This document shows, piece after piece, positions 1-11,254 of a stretch of 64,000 bases of DNA. The stretch spans positions 62,001 through 126,000 of the forward strand of contig CALNHX010001911.1 of assembly GCA_940337035.1 (NCBI GenBank), read 5' to 3'. The stretch comes from Agriotes lineatus (taxonomy: Eukaryota > Arthropoda > Insecta > Coleoptera > Elateridae). Made by a program: the position numbers and the translations under genes. Under the pieces are notes generated by a model, which was given only the letters and a program-made list of their open reading frames with translations, ran no database searches and was not told the origin of the DNA. How positions within the stretch are numbered: position 1 is the first letter of the stretch; each line of letters begins with the position of its first letter.

Positions 1-736
1 TGTAAGAAAATATTTTTCTTTTAATTTGAACCAATAAAACAAAGCTTTATTAATAGTTGCTTTCTTTTAACAGCATTTCTTGTCACATATAATTCATTTT
101 AAGAGAATGGAATGTTAGAGAGGAGGAAAAGCTTCCTTTGACCACAAAGGACTTAACATTTTTAGGGAATTAGAAAAATTATCACAACATTTTTGAATTT
201 ATTATTTTTACTGATCAACCTATTTGATTCTCATTGTAGCAATATTTCTTGTGTCAGAAATCATTCTTACTCCATTTCTGCTTCATTTTTTTTTTGAAAA
301 TACTTTTTTTCGTAAGTTGACCAAATAGTGCTACTTTGACAAAAACCCGTACAGGTATAGCTGGAACAAAATATATCATATTGGTACTCATTTTACGCAG
401 AATTTAACGCTTACAACGTTTATATAAACCACTTATATGATTTACTATGTTTTCTCTGAGTTATCTTCGTTAAATCGAAAAACTCCCAACTTTAGGTCAC
501 GTTTTTGCTCCTAGGAGCCGACGCTGACCTCCGCGGAGGGGGAAAATAAGGATAGTAATAATGGGAGATAACTTAAGCAATTAAAGCGATAAAACTTCTA
601 TTATGAATTATTTCCGAATTGTGTTACTTTTTAATCCCCAGCAGCAATTGGCCTACTGTTGCTTAGCTTGGATTGAAACTAGTTTTAAGTAGATTTTAAA
701 ATTTTCCAATCAAGAAGGCAGTAGATAATAGCTATT
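1..736. other. AT-rich non-coding DNA
   Basis: No open frame of note, no RNA gene and no clear terminal repeats were seen. A short GC-rich patch near 515-545 is the only compositional change. Confidence 0.5.
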
Positions 737-935
737 TGTGCAACATGTCTAAAAGTGAATGTTTATGCACCAGGCATGAAAATCATGAAACGAATCCGAA
801 GGATGAGTTTCATAACATGTTGAGTGCAATAACACTTTTAGCACGAGTTTGCATACAATATTATTTCTACTACCTTACATTTACTGTTATTAATCGATAA
901 ATGTCGATTTAACAAAGGTTTGCACTTATGACAGT
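737..935 (-). repeat. Foldback repeat, copy A
   Basis: The segment is closely similar to the reverse complement of 18722-18928. Both contain an inner imperfect hairpin built around gaaacgaa.ccgaagg and end in a shared tail with cgatttaacaaaggtt. Two dispersed copies in opposite orientation indicate a foldback-type MITE. No transposase is encoded. Confidence 0.7.
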
Positions 936-1064
936 TATAATATTGATGTCATTGTAAAGAAATGGCCGTACCGGCGCAGGTGATTGTTTCTGCAGCCGGT
1001 AGTTGTCAAAGTTAGTAATCAAAGGTAATTATAATAGTACAGATTTTATTTTATTCATTACATA

Positions 1065-1635
1065 ATGCTTTAATTATTTTTTCTACAGCCGTGATTTTAA
1101 ACTGTTTCCAAGGGTCATATGCGGCGTGGTTTATGTTGCCTATAAAACACGCCATTCCATTTAAAGCACGGAGTACTTTAAGAGTTTATAAAACCTTATT
1201 TGTGAAGATTAAAAGTACAGTTATTATATCGGACCGATTTGTATGCGGAGCCTCGGGTGCCCGATTGGAGAGGGGTGGAGCCCGATGGCCCTCTTGGAGA
1301 GGGGCTGACTTCCAAGAGCCCCCTTGGAGAGGGTCCGAGCCCTGAGGGCCCCCTTGGAGAGAGGCCGAGCCCCGAGGGCCCTCTTGGAGAGGGGCGGAGC
1401 CCGATGGCCTCCTTGGAGAGGGGCGGAGCCCCGAGGGCACCCTTGGAGAGGAGTGGAGCTCCAAGAGCCCCCTTGGAGAGGGGCCGAGCCCTGAGGGCCC
1501 CCTTGGTGAGGGTCCGAACCCCGAGGTCCCCCTTGGAGAGGAGTGGAGTCCCGAGGGCCCCCTTGGAGAGGGGTGGAGCCCCGAGGGCATTTAAGCTAAC
1601 AAACTCCTCGGCTGTAGAAAAAATATTAAAGCCAA
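1065..1635. mobile_element. Inverted-repeat element enclosing a minisatellite
   Basis: The left flank (about 1068-1090) reads ctttaattattttttctaca followed by gccg. The reverse complement of the right flank (about 1605-1632) reads almost the same. These inverted ends enclose the 30-bp minisatellite. No transposase is present and I could not define a target duplication, so the superfamily is unknown. Confidence 0.45.
1261..1589 (+). repeat. GC-rich 30-bp minisatellite, about 11 units
   Basis: The unit is cccttggagaggggcggagc followed by cccgagggcc. It repeats about 11 times at 30 bp, with one 29-bp unit near 1381-1409. Because 30 is a multiple of three, long stop-free frames appear on both strands (1239-1667 plus; 1196-1672 and 1186-1590 minus), coding decapeptide repeats such as GPLGEG. 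I read these frames as a by-product of the period, not genes. Confidence 0.9.
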
Positions 1636-1689
1636 CTCGTGTTTTACAGTTTAAAAATCTCTTGTAAAACACTAGTTGCCTTAATAGCT

Positions 1690-1870
1690 ATAAAAAAGCA
1701 CTTTACCTCTAACGAAAGGAGTAACTAGAAGAACTTTATAACCTCACTTCCAGTTTAAAATACTAAATTCAAAACCAACAGCTGATTTCACTTTTAGCAC
1801 GCTGATGTATGAAACGTCATTTTTAGTTCAACAAACTAGTGCTAAACGGACTACTTTTAGTAGTGGTTGT
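1690..1870 (-). repeat. Dispersed repeat, copy of 18371-18590
   Basis: The reverse complement aligns along most of its length with 18371-18590. Shared landmarks are ccactactaaaagtag, aaatcagctgtt, gaggttataaa and ggtaaagtg. It looks like a short non-autonomous element and shows no coding capacity. Confidence 0.65.
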
Positions 1871-2990
1871 AGAAAAAATATTTTATTTGTTTCAAGAAAA
1901 GTCCTTTATCTTTTGTTTTCAATTCTTGTTATCCTTTTGTACTTGTAATAAATTTGATTCTGAGTTAAAATTACATTTTTGCATATTGTGTTTATTCTTT
2001 TTCTTTAATTCCTTTATGTTCGTTGTGTTTTCTTCTGCTTTTGTGTTAAATTTTTTAACTTTTTCATAATTGGCTAATATTTTTTCGTTTTACTTTTCAT
2101 ACTCTTCTATAATGTTAAATATGGCTGTTGCACCTTGTTTTGCAATTCTGTAGCCAATACTTGCATTTTGTTTTAGATTTTACATATTCTTCTCTACATT
2201 TGCGTTTCATTCTTGTGGCTCTATTTGTATCAATATTAACATTTCCATTATTTGATCTACTTTTTCTTTTTATTTAGAGATTCTGTTTGCTCTCCCTGTT
2301 CCATTTCCAGTTCTGATGTATCTACTTCAGTTTCTTCCATTGCTTCCTTTCAATTTCTCAATTTTAACTTGTTCTTATTAGCTATATCTTACCTTTGTTA
2401 ATACTCAAATACTTACATGTAACTACCTGCCTGTTATTGTAGGCTATATGTTATCCATTTTTAAAATTGTGTGCCCTGCGAATGTGCTAATTCTTACTAT
2501 AATGGAAAATTAACAAAATTAGTTCCACTTTATTGGCGTCTAATTTTTATATGTAACGTATAAATGCAAATTTTAAAATGAGCCCCACGTTGGCTGCAGC
2601 ATCCTATTCGTCAAAATATATGATACTGGATTATAACCTAAAAATTTATTAATTAGAAATGTATGATAACTGTCTCAGTACATATTGATTGTTATTTAAT
2701 GTAAATTAAACATTTACGTCTTAAAAATAAAGTGAATTGTATACATAATATTCATCAAGCATGTAAATGACGTCATATAATTATCATCCTTGATATGAAA
2801 TAATTGAGTTGATACCTACCTTTGAGATATAAATATAGAGTTATATTAATTTTTCCCAGAATGGAATAGAAACGCTTGTGTTTCTCAAACTAAAGAAATA
2901 TAAATACGATTTTACTAGCAAATCCGTTAATGTATTGCTTTATTGAAGAATGCGTGAGAGGCAGAAAGCGGCATATTTTGAATCTAACAT
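1871..2990. other. AT-rich non-coding DNA
   Basis: The stretch is T-rich and holds only short chance frames. Nothing is recognised in it. Confidence 0.5.
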
Positions 2991-2993
2991 ATA

Positions 2994-3430
2994 CAGGGTG
3001 AGTAGCTTAAAAATAATTTTTTGCAAATTTTTGCCTAAAAATCGATGAAAGTAGTAATTTGCACATCGTCCAGACTTTGCAGTTGAGGAAAATGGGACCC
3101 GACACATACAGAGTAAATGTAAGAAGCCCACAGCACAGACGCGGAAGGTCCTCCATGAGTGCGTGCAGTATATGGGTCGAGTTGAAATCGCATTCGCAGG
3201 AGCTGTAGTTTGAATTCCACCAACGGTAATGCTTTTTTATATAAAAATTGATGTAATTAGCCGTACTAAGTGTTTTCTTTTATTGTTTCAGTATTATTAG
3301 GAACGTTAAGCTATTTTTACGCCTAATTACTTTTCATTTTTGAAATTGTTTAATGTCACAACGACCACTTGTCAGGAAAGTTCTGAGTAAAGCTTTTTAT
3401 AGATTTTTTTATAGTTGTGTTCAGTCAGCT
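2994..3430 (+). mobile_element. 5' leader of tRNA-bearing mariner-like transposon, copy 1
   Basis: It begins TA-cagggtgagtagctt and shares ordered landmarks with copies at 21216, 25868 and 32113 (minus): a gtagtaatttgcacat block, a tRNA-like B-box (gtttgaattcc near 3207), a tttattgtttcag acceptor-like site near 3292, and a gttctgagtaaagc block. No transposase frame follows, so this is a truncated copy. Confidence 0.65.
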
Positions 3431-4238
3431 TTGCTCATCACGGAACCTTTCGCCTCAACAACGTATACTTATTTTTGAAGCCATTTAACCGAAAATGCTT
3501 TGTCGCTGAAATGTGTTTTAGCAAAATCGGAATCCATTTCTAACTACCCCAGAATTCATTAGCTAATTTTCGACGCTAAAAATGGTCATTTGGCTTTAAT
3601 TCTTGGATCAATTGAAGCTCGTACGAAAAAAAGCTAAATTTTTACAAAAATTCGCCAAGTTGAAGTTTAAGAAAGTAACATTTTTTATGCAGAGGGAATT
3701 GAGAGATTTGGTTCTTCATTCATACTAATTCGAACAGCGGCAATGCTCTCATCCTAACGAGCACTTCGACGTTGTTCAGGTGTTGACTGATCTACCACTG
3801 AACCAGTCGTTTAAAATTTTCTGCCAATTCGAGAATTGTACCTTCTATAGGTCGATGGACCATAAACTTCAAGTAGTGCCCGCAACGTTGTTCAAACAGA
3901 AGGGGCAGTTTAATAATGGATACGAATTATTTCTATACGTTGCTGAAGAGTATGACTTTCCATGGAGATTTTGCAAAGCTGTCTTAACACAATTATCAAC
4001 AAATTGACGGCTCAGCCATTCAAATGTGACTACGATCGGTTTTTATAGTTCTACCGCCTCTCTAGGAAACCATTTTATTTTAACTCATCAACAATATTTA
4101 CATGGTGTAGAAATTCTTCTTTTTTACACAAGACCTTTACAATGGTAAGTCATTACAAACAAACAAATTTCAATAGTTAAAAAATTAGAGCTCAACTGCA
4201 AATAAAATGGTATTTTAACGCAAAAAAATATATTAATA
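3431..4238. other. Unassigned DNA with one short frame
   Basis: A 75-codon plus-strand frame lies at 3780-4007. Its protein is not one I recognise and has no clear domain. It may be remnant transposon sequence. Confidence 0.3.
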
Positions 4239-4246
4239 CTTTAAAC

Positions 4247-5095
4247 TAGTGATGGGCATAACCGGACAATTTTCATAACCGAATTATTTGCATTCGAATC
4301 ATATTAATAACCGATTGATTATTTGATTACTCATTCGAATCAATTTTGGCTCTCGATTCGTTTCGATTAAGTCAGCCGGTTTGCCGGTTGGCGGTTCACC
4401 GTCATCTGCATCGGCATCGTAACTTGCAGATAGCAGAGGAACTCAGTTAATCGTTAATTATAATAATTGTATAAATGATTTTTATTTGATTTCTAAGGAG
4501 TTTAAACCATTGAGAATAGCTATATCAATTAGTGATGGGCATAACCGGACAATTTTCATAACCGAATTATTTGCATTCAAATCATATTAATAACCGATTG
4601 ATTATTTGATTACTCATTCGAATCAATTTTGGCTCTCGATTCGTTTCGATTAAGTCAGCCGGTTTGCCGGTTGGCGGTTCACCGTCATCTGCATCGGCAT
4701 CGTAACTTGCAGATAGCAGAGGAACTCAGTTAATCGTTAATTATAATAATTGTATAAATGATTTTTATTTGATTTCTAAGGAGTTTAAACCATTGAGAAT
4801 AGCTATATCAATTAGTGATGGGCATAACCGGACAATTTTCATAACCGAATTATTTGCATTCGAATCATATTAATAACCGATTGATTATTTGATTACTCAT
4901 TCGAATCAATTTTGGCTCTCGATTCGTTTCGATTAAGTCAGCCGGTTTGCCGGTTGGCGGTTCACCGTCATCTGCATCGGCATCGTAACTTGCAGATAGC
5001 AGAGGAACTCAGTTAATCGTTAATTATAATAATTGCATAAATGATTTTTATTTGATTTCTAAGGAGATTAAACCATTGAGAATAGCTATATCAAT
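4247..5095 (+). repeat. Three tandem 283-bp units carrying the hAT terminus
   Basis: Units start at 4247, 4530 and 4813 with an exact 283-bp period and differ at only a few positions, for example gcattcgaat versus gcattcaaat in unit 2. Each unit begins with the hAT terminal sequence tagtgatgggcataaccgg. The near-identity points to recent amplification. Confidence 0.92.
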
Positions 5096-5733
5096 ACTAA
5101 TCATAAAGAAATTATAAATATGCGAATACAAAGTATCTATTGAATCTATTTTTAGTTCCTAAAATTCTCTAGTAGTCACACTTAAAATTTTTAACATCGA
5201 AATCCACTTCTTGTCCCAACTGCTCCGTTATTAAAAATTAAATATAAATCTGTTACGATATTGGAAAATCTTATTTCGCTTTCTGTTGATCCCTTATTAG
5301 GCATAATCAACCGCGTTTCGAAGCAAAAATTTAGGCCGTTATAAACACAGCTTCGGCTAATCTCTGACTCAGCAGAACGTTATCTTTAAGGGGATTGAAC
5401 ACGCTATTTAGTTTTTGTTTGCGGCAACGTTGGCCCATTATACGTAGCACAACTTTATGTCCCATAAATTTAACTCGTCGACTAGGAGTATCAAATGTCT
5501 TAATAACATCAACAATCTGCGGCGAGCCTCACTTGGGTCAATCAAGTACATAGTAGAAAAGGTTATATGAGTTATGATTATTTACAGAATTTCGGGTCTC
5601 TGAGACGCGGCACGAAGTACGTATCAGGTTGAGGTTATTTTTGATTCGATTACTTGGAACGAAAACCGAGTTACACAGGTTATTTCAATAACCGGATAAA
5701 AGGTTATTTTTGATTCGAATAAGCCCATCACTA
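4247..5733 (+). mobile_element. Complete non-autonomous hAT element with triplicated 5' end
   Basis: The ends are tagtgatgggcataaccgg and the inverse ataagcccatcacta. The element is flanked by an 8-bp duplication, ctttaaac, at 4239-4246 and 5734-5741. An 8-bp target duplication and TAGTGATGGGC-type ends are typical of hAT transposons. No transposase frame is present. The first 283 bp, including the terminal repeat, occur three times in tandem. Confidence 0.9.
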
Positions 5734-5741
5734 CTTTAAAC

Positions 5742-6543
5742 GACTTTCCTTGATCGCACAAAAATTTTACAGCCATTACCTAGTCATACTAAATAACTAT
5801 GAACAACACTTACGATATTCATAAATCACAAAGTATTTTACACAAACCTACAACGATATATTGGAGAAAAGCTTAAATACAAGGAGTACTGTTATGTTAC
5901 TCCTTAAGGAAATACAAAAATAAAAATTATTTTATATGTGGTCGTCACTTTCCTGAGTGGTCTATTTCAAATGAAAAGTACTGTAATAACTGCATATACT
6001 GGATTTATACCATATTGCTATTCGTTATTTAAACAAACATAAATAGTAGTAGTATCAGTCTAAAACAGTAAACAATTGAGAAATCTTTATCAGACAACAC
6101 CGTGTTAGTTATTTATAGAAATAGAGTTATTACAAATATGAATTTCCATGGCTTTGAAGTTTGCCAATTCAAAATAATACAAAAACGTGAATTCAAGCAA
6201 GCTCATGATTATATATTATAAAACAATGGTACATTAAGTATTTTATACGGCGAATCTGTAGGTTTGTCTTACGAGCATTATAGACTCCAACAAAAATACA
6301 GACGAGCCGCAAAAAGTTAAAACCCACTTTAGCTCCGTATAACATATGTTATGTTTACGTTTATTTGTTTTTAGATTTAGATTGCCTGAACAATATTCAT
6401 GTTTTTTGAGGCAGTATATAGCCATTTAATTCATTTGGAATTATAATCTTGTTTATTGGCTCTCAATAGCGGACGTAATATGGCTCTTATGACCATAAGA
6501 GCTATAAAGTTACTAAGTTGTATAACAAACACCATAATTCATA
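5742..6543. other. AT-rich non-coding DNA
   Basis: Only short chance frames occur here, for example 6243-6425 on the minus strand. No repeat ends or RNA genes were recognised. Confidence 0.45.
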
Positions 6544-6783
6544 TTCTTATTTGGGTATTTCGTCACTCTGCAGATTAAAATTATTAAATAACGCAAATAA
6601 CGAACGTTTCGAGGGACAATCTGCCCTAGTTATCAACGATTAACAATTAAATAGGAACTAAGTTTCTTTCACGGAGATTGAAAAACCACCAACCCCCAAT
6701 GAATTGCTTAACATTGACGTTTGTTGATTATCTAAACCAACTTTATCTGATCTTTAAGAATCGACAGCTAACTATTGTCTAGT
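6544..6783 (-). repeat. Inverted copy of the Penelope-like element tail (left arm)
   Basis: The reverse complement matches 8719-8955 over about 240 bp. Shared blocks are gacaatagtt.gctgtcgatt, gataatcaacaaacgtca and gggcagattgt.cctcgaaa. The matching right arm starts at the end of the GIY-YIG coding frame, so this is a tail piece joined in opposite orientation upstream of the RT, an arrangement known for Penelope-like elements. Confidence 0.8.
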
Positions 6784-7052
6784 GAAAAGAGCGAGTGAAG
6801 CTCTATTAGAGATAGAATATAATTTCACAGACATAACAAAGTTATATTATTTTCTGACATAAACAAACTGGAACAGGTGATGCAAAGGGATGTACGGGAA
6901 GGCGATTTCAACCGTACTATTAATTATACCTACATCAAACCATACACAGAGCAGAAACGTACACATTTAAAAAAGTTCAAACACGTCATACAAGAAAAAC
7001 ACAATTGAACTAAATATATTAAAGAACAGTGACACTTTTTTAAATAAAACTA

Positions 7053-7885
7053 GTTAATCTGTCTTCTAAAGAACTAAACGCCACTGACAAATTAGTTCTT
7101 GGCAAAGAACTCGACTACGCAGTGGCACAAAACGAATTAATAAACTTGATTTAGTTACAGCTATAGAAGAGACTTGCCAAAAACTTCCAGAAGACATTAG
7201 ACAGGAATACAGGTTTAGAAACAAAATCATACTTGAACGACCTTACACAATCAAACAAAATGTATCCAAACAAGAAAAACAGTCACTACACACACTAAAA
7301 ACCGATAACACAATTAAAATTCTAGCTGCAGACAAAGGCAACGCCGCAGTAGTACTTGATACAACCACATACAACGAAACATTTTTAACACTGATTAATG
7401 AGGAACAATACATTAAACTAAATAAAGATCCAACACATGCAATAGAAACAAAAATACAAAAAACACTTTACAAACACAGAGAACAATTTACAGATTTTGT
7501 AAGACGTACACTAACACCACACTACAGTAAACCACCATATTTTTATGGATTACCAAAGATACGCAAACCAAATGTACCACTTAGGCCAATAGTTAGTTCT
7601 ATAGGTTCTCCTTGTCACAGTTTAGCTAAATATTTACTTAAAATGCTGACTCATATATCAGGAAGCACAGACACATATATAAAGAACACGCCACATTTTC
7701 TTGAAAAACTTAAAGAAGCAAACATAAACACACAACACTTAATGGTTAGTTTTTATGTAGTTAGTCTCTTTACTAATGTTCCAGTTGACAAAACACTCAA
7801 CATCATTAAACATAGGCTACAAAACGATAACACATTACATACACAAACAACATTAAACATTGGCGCCTTCTACTTCAAAGGATGT
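7053..7885 (+). pseudogene. Penelope-like reverse transcriptase, N-terminal part, broken
   Basis: The frames encode the N-terminal half of a Penelope-like RT. Visible motifs in order are LAADKGNAAVV (near 7325), FYGLPKIRKP (near 7540), VPLRPIVSSIGSP (near 7577) and VVSLFTNVPV (near 7760). In Penelope-like elements this enzyme copies element RNA, primed at a nicked target. A frameshift lies near 7140. The frame stops soon after FYFKG, before the catalytic YVDD region, which is missing. The VVSLF stretch follows SFY, where the family usually has an Asp, so the first catalytic Asp also appears lost. Confidence 0.85.
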
Positions 7886-8265
7886 TGCTACTTTAATTGT
7901 TTTAATTTTATTTGTTAAATTTGATTTAATAACCAGCATAACGATCTTTATAACTTAGTTTGCTGGCTATTGAATTAATTTTCTTCTCCAATGTGGTGTT
8001 CGTTGTGAATTTTTATTACTACCTCGCCTTCAGCGCTTAAACATAACCTCATTTTAACCTACAATTTGAAACACGTTTTTTTACCAGTTTTATTACCAAT
8101 GATCATTTTGGCCTGAAGATGAAACCAGTCTGGTTTTGAAACATGTCGCCTTTTTAATAAATGTACGTGGAGAAGACTAATGTGTTTTATTGCTTCGTAT
8201 CAAGACACCTCCACTATTAGCATGATTGATCACCTCCCTGCACATACAAAGAAATGACACTCAAA
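7886..8265 (+). other. Non-coding block replacing the RT core, with a hammerhead-like motif
   Basis: This block sits between the RT and GIY-YIG parts of the Penelope-like element, where the RT palm should be. It shows no RT motifs. It carries the hammerhead-like sequence at 8104-8163, which suggests the tail of another Penelope-like copy. Its exact borders are uncertain. Confidence 0.45.
8104..8163 (+). ncRNA. Hammerhead-ribozyme-like motif 1
   Basis: The core CTGAAGA (8113-8119) is followed by a hairpin (aaacc/ggttt arms) and GAAAC (8138-8142), then GTC at 8145-8147 as the expected cleavage triplet. Possible stem I has two parts: GGC 8110-8112 with GCC 8148-8150, and CATTT 8104-8108 with AAATG 8159-8163. 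One base after CTGAAGA does not fit stem II, a departure from the canonical fold. Activity is untested. Confidence 0.5.
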
Positions 8266-8753
8266 AGTTTAATACTCTAACTATACCTTATATTCTAGGC
8301 ATATCTGACAAAATTTGACGAATTGGAAATAGATTCAATGTTTGGACGGTATTCAAAACGATGAATTCCTTACGGTCAGTTCTTATAAAAACTAAACCGT
8401 TGAACGAAGAACAACATTCAAAGAATTGTATATATATATAGTATTCCCTGTGAATGTGAATGCGGGAAACATTATATGGGTGAAACATCCATACCTTTAG
8501 CAGTTAGAGTTAAGAAACATATATGATCAAACCCTATCAATTCAATAAGTCTAAGCTGGCAGAACATGCTTGGGGCAACAATCACAAAATACACTGGCAA
8601 AACACAAAGGTCTTGTCTAAAGAATCGATGTCAACTAAACGTAAAATTAAGGAGACCGCATATATTCTACTTAACGAAGAAAAATGCGTGTCGTCTTTCT
8701 CAATATTTTTAGACAATAGTTGGCTGTCGATTCTTAAGGATCAGATCAAGTAG
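8266..8753 (+). pseudogene. Penelope-like GIY-YIG (Uri-type) endonuclease, broken
   Basis: Across frames the DNA encodes the linker (IPYIPGISDKI), then YSIPCECGKHYMGETS, the Cys-rich GIY-YIG start, then RVKKHI. After a shift near 8521 it continues as SKLAEHAWGNNHKIHW and a C-terminal part ending at 8753. This domain nicks the target for priming in most Penelope-like elements. A TA repeat near 8431-8442 and frameshifts break the frame. The window 8523-8753 alone gives a 76-codon open piece. Confidence 0.8.
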
Positions 8754-8955
8754 CTTTAGATAATCAACAAACGTCAGTGTCAAGCAATTCATTGGAGGTT
8801 GGTGGTTTTCAATTTCCGTGAAAAAAGCTAAGTTTCTTGCTCCTTTTTAATTGTTAATCGTTGATAACGAGGGCAGATTGTTCCTCGAAATGTTCGTATT
8901 TACGTTATTTTATCATTTTAACTTGCAGAGTGGCGATATTCCCAAATAAGAATAT
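8719..8955 (+). repeat. Penelope-like element tail (right arm)
   Basis: This is the counterpart of the inverted arm at 6544-6783. It overlaps the last codons of the GIY-YIG frame and runs into the 3' non-coding tail. It contains gttgataac..ggg..cctcgaaa, which resembles a hammerhead core but has changes at core positions, so I do not call it a ribozyme. Confidence 0.75.
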
Positions 8956-10210
8956 GAATTATAGATCACGCCACAAAGAAGTTTCAGAGATTATCTTAAC
9001 AAACACCAACACCAACCGTCTGCATAGAAACCATAGCATACCAAAAACAGCACCAGTACAACAATGATGCAGTAGTCTGCAGCAAAAGCTCCGAATATCT
9101 GAATTTTGTATATTTTGAGAACCAAAATAAAATAAAACATTAAATGTACCACTCGCATAATCATGATTAGAGCCCTTAATACACAATACTCTTGTATACC
9201 TAGGCATTGAAGTTTAATTTTTTATTACGAAAGTGGAATTTAGTACTAAACCGCATGAGAGTGATACATTGTTTTTTTAAATCAAGGAATCATGAAATTA
9301 ACGAATTTTAACTAATTAACTCTTATACATTGTGCTGACATTTTCTGTCACCCATCTATCACGTCCCCAACAGCAAAACGTTGTAATCAATGGATTATTT
9401 CTCTGCCGATTTCACACTTTGCGAAACTGACTGACATTTAAAAACGTTACACTTTTCGTAACTAGTTATGAAATTAAAATATTTCACAACTAGTGATGAA
9501 AAGTTCTATATACAATTAACATGAGATAGGCGAAAACCTACCTACTTGATTTTCAATACATTAACATTTATTTGATAAGATATTTGTAATTTTATCGGTT
9601 TAAAAAACTGTTTTTGTATAAAACACGTTAGGAAATGCGATTTTGTATAACTTGTGTGACTTTTCGGAACGAGCGTAGCGATGCAAAAAATGAAGCATTT
9701 CCGAATAGTAATATAGCTGGCTGCAATACAACCTCCGTCATAAGGAAGAAAAATGAATCATACCTTAAACGAAAGGTTGCTTGGTGATGAACACGAAACG
9801 CCAATTCTGCCGAGATTTGTCTGTCGAAAAATGAAAAAAGGCGCTCATTTCTGGTGTCTTTTAAAAAAAATTTATAAGGAAGAGAAATGCAAAGGTAATC
9901 GTTGGATACCAGACAATAATACTAACGGAATTTATCGTTGTGTCAGTCGTCAATCGATGAATAATCGGCGGCACAGCAGAATTATAATTATTATTATTTT
10001 CTGTGAATCGTATACGCAATGAAGAAGTTAATTAAAAAAGATGCCAAATAAAAGCTTGTAACTTCGCTTTTAAGGAAATATCAGTGTGCCGGATACTAAG
10101 CGGCGAAAAATTCTTTGACGTTAAGCGCGCAACGCATTCCAGCGCTCCTTGTTTGAATGCGGCTCTGCGGTCTTTTTAATATTCTACTTTTTATTGTTAA
10201 AACAAGCATT
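8956..10210. other. Non-coding DNA with a palindromic patch
   Basis: Self-complementary sequence occurs near 9620-9710 (ggaaatgcg ... gcatttccg around cgagcgtagcg), like other foldback repeats in the window. An 89-codon frame at 9753-10022 is not recognised. Confidence 0.35.
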
Positions 10211-10257
10211 TTTACAGTTTTTTTTTATAAACCACACGGCTCTGTAATACATAACAA

Positions 10258-10830
10258 TTGTGGGACTTTTCTGCAGTTGCAATACAAAATGTAAAGAAGC
10301 TGACAGATTTCTTGGAAATCGTTAGAAATACGGATATGGCGATCAATAATGAGAGGGTTGTCAAAAGGATGATAAATAGAAGGTATTCAAGCAAACCAAA
10401 AAAGAAAATAGATGATGCGGGTAGGACAGAAATGACGTATACAATAGAGTAGGCAATTTTAGTTATTATAGGCAAACACAAACTAATAATAATGACAGAA
10501 AATATTATGAGCAATAAAGCAATGTAACCTGGAACAATCAACATAAAAACAATTTCAACAATTACAAAAGAAAGAGATATGGAAACTTGATTAACGAAAG
10601 AAACATTGCTAAAAATGAACAAAAAACCCAAAAGAATCAGTTTAGAGAGAGACAATGTGTATATACTGTGTTTCATAATGTCTAAAGAAAAGATGATACA
10701 ATTGAATGGAAGAATAACATTGAAATAGCAAAAGTCTAAAGAAAAGATGATACAATTGAATGGAAGAATAATATTGAAATAGCAAAAGTGTATAAAGAGC
10801 CTTCGGCTACACAATGCCACATCCGGACAA
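10258..10830 (+). other. Lys/Asn-rich decayed sequence with a 54-bp duplication
   Basis: A 64-codon basic frame (10258-10452) is followed by short plus-strand frames rich in Lys, Asn and Glu. A 54-bp unit starting tctaaagaaaagatgataca is repeated at 10681 and about 10735. The opposite strand has a 202-codon frame of very hydrophobic residues (10212-10820), which is the expected mirror of A-rich coding-like DNA. Function unknown. Confidence 0.35.
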
Positions 10831-10894
10831 GCAAAGAAATATCTTTATAAAGTCAGAACTCAGAAGAGTCAATTATGTCTAAAATAAAATAAGC

Positions 10895-11060
10895 TGAGCT
10901 AGTTAGAACACGTAGGGGTCTCGATATGCGGTCCCGCCGGCGCCGCTTGCAGTCGAGGTCACAGTAGAAATTCGAGCGCTCGGAAGGGAGTTCGACTCCC
11001 GACCGGTTCTGGTTTTCACTTAGTTAAGGTATGCAAGTGACGTCCATATCCCCTAATGTC
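10895..11060 (+). repeat. Possible tRNA-derived sequence
   Basis: A perfect B-box-type arm, gggagttcgactccc, lies at 10986-11000 downstream of a GC-rich head. No convincing A-box or acceptor stem pairs with it. It may be a SINE head or a tRNA-like module of a transposon. Confidence 0.35.
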
Positions 11061-11254
11061 ATGTTAAAGCAGTTTCAGAAAGGGGGGGGCGGTAGAAAAG
11101 CTTAGGTAAGGAAAAAAGTTAGAACACGTAATACAATTACAAAATAAATAAATGTATTCTAAGTGGGGCTAATAATAAAAGCCACTTCAATATGTTAACG
11201 TTTTCTTCCAATAAGAAATGTGTTTTTCTGTTTCTTTAATAAAATAATACTTCA

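Noticed and set aside
1196..1672. 158- and 142-codon frames with proline- and glycine-rich repeats
   Set aside because: Both strands are open over the same 30-bp minisatellite; the frames follow from a period divisible by three and are not separate evidence of coding.
3780..4007. 75-codon frame starting with a VLTDLPL-like phrase reminiscent of retrotransposon RNase H linkers
   Set aside because: The similarity is limited to a few residues, and the remainder matches no domain I know.
8719..8955. Hammerhead-like gttgataac...cctcgaaa in the Penelope tail and its inverted copy
   Set aside because: Core positions equivalent to C3 and G8 are changed in both arms, so catalysis is not expected.
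10212..10820. 202-codon minus-strand frame of very hydrophobic residues, resembling a multi-pass membrane protein
   Set aside because: It is the mirror of A-rich plus-strand sequence, contains the 54-bp duplication, and shows no conserved motif. Hydrophobicity follows from T-rich codons.
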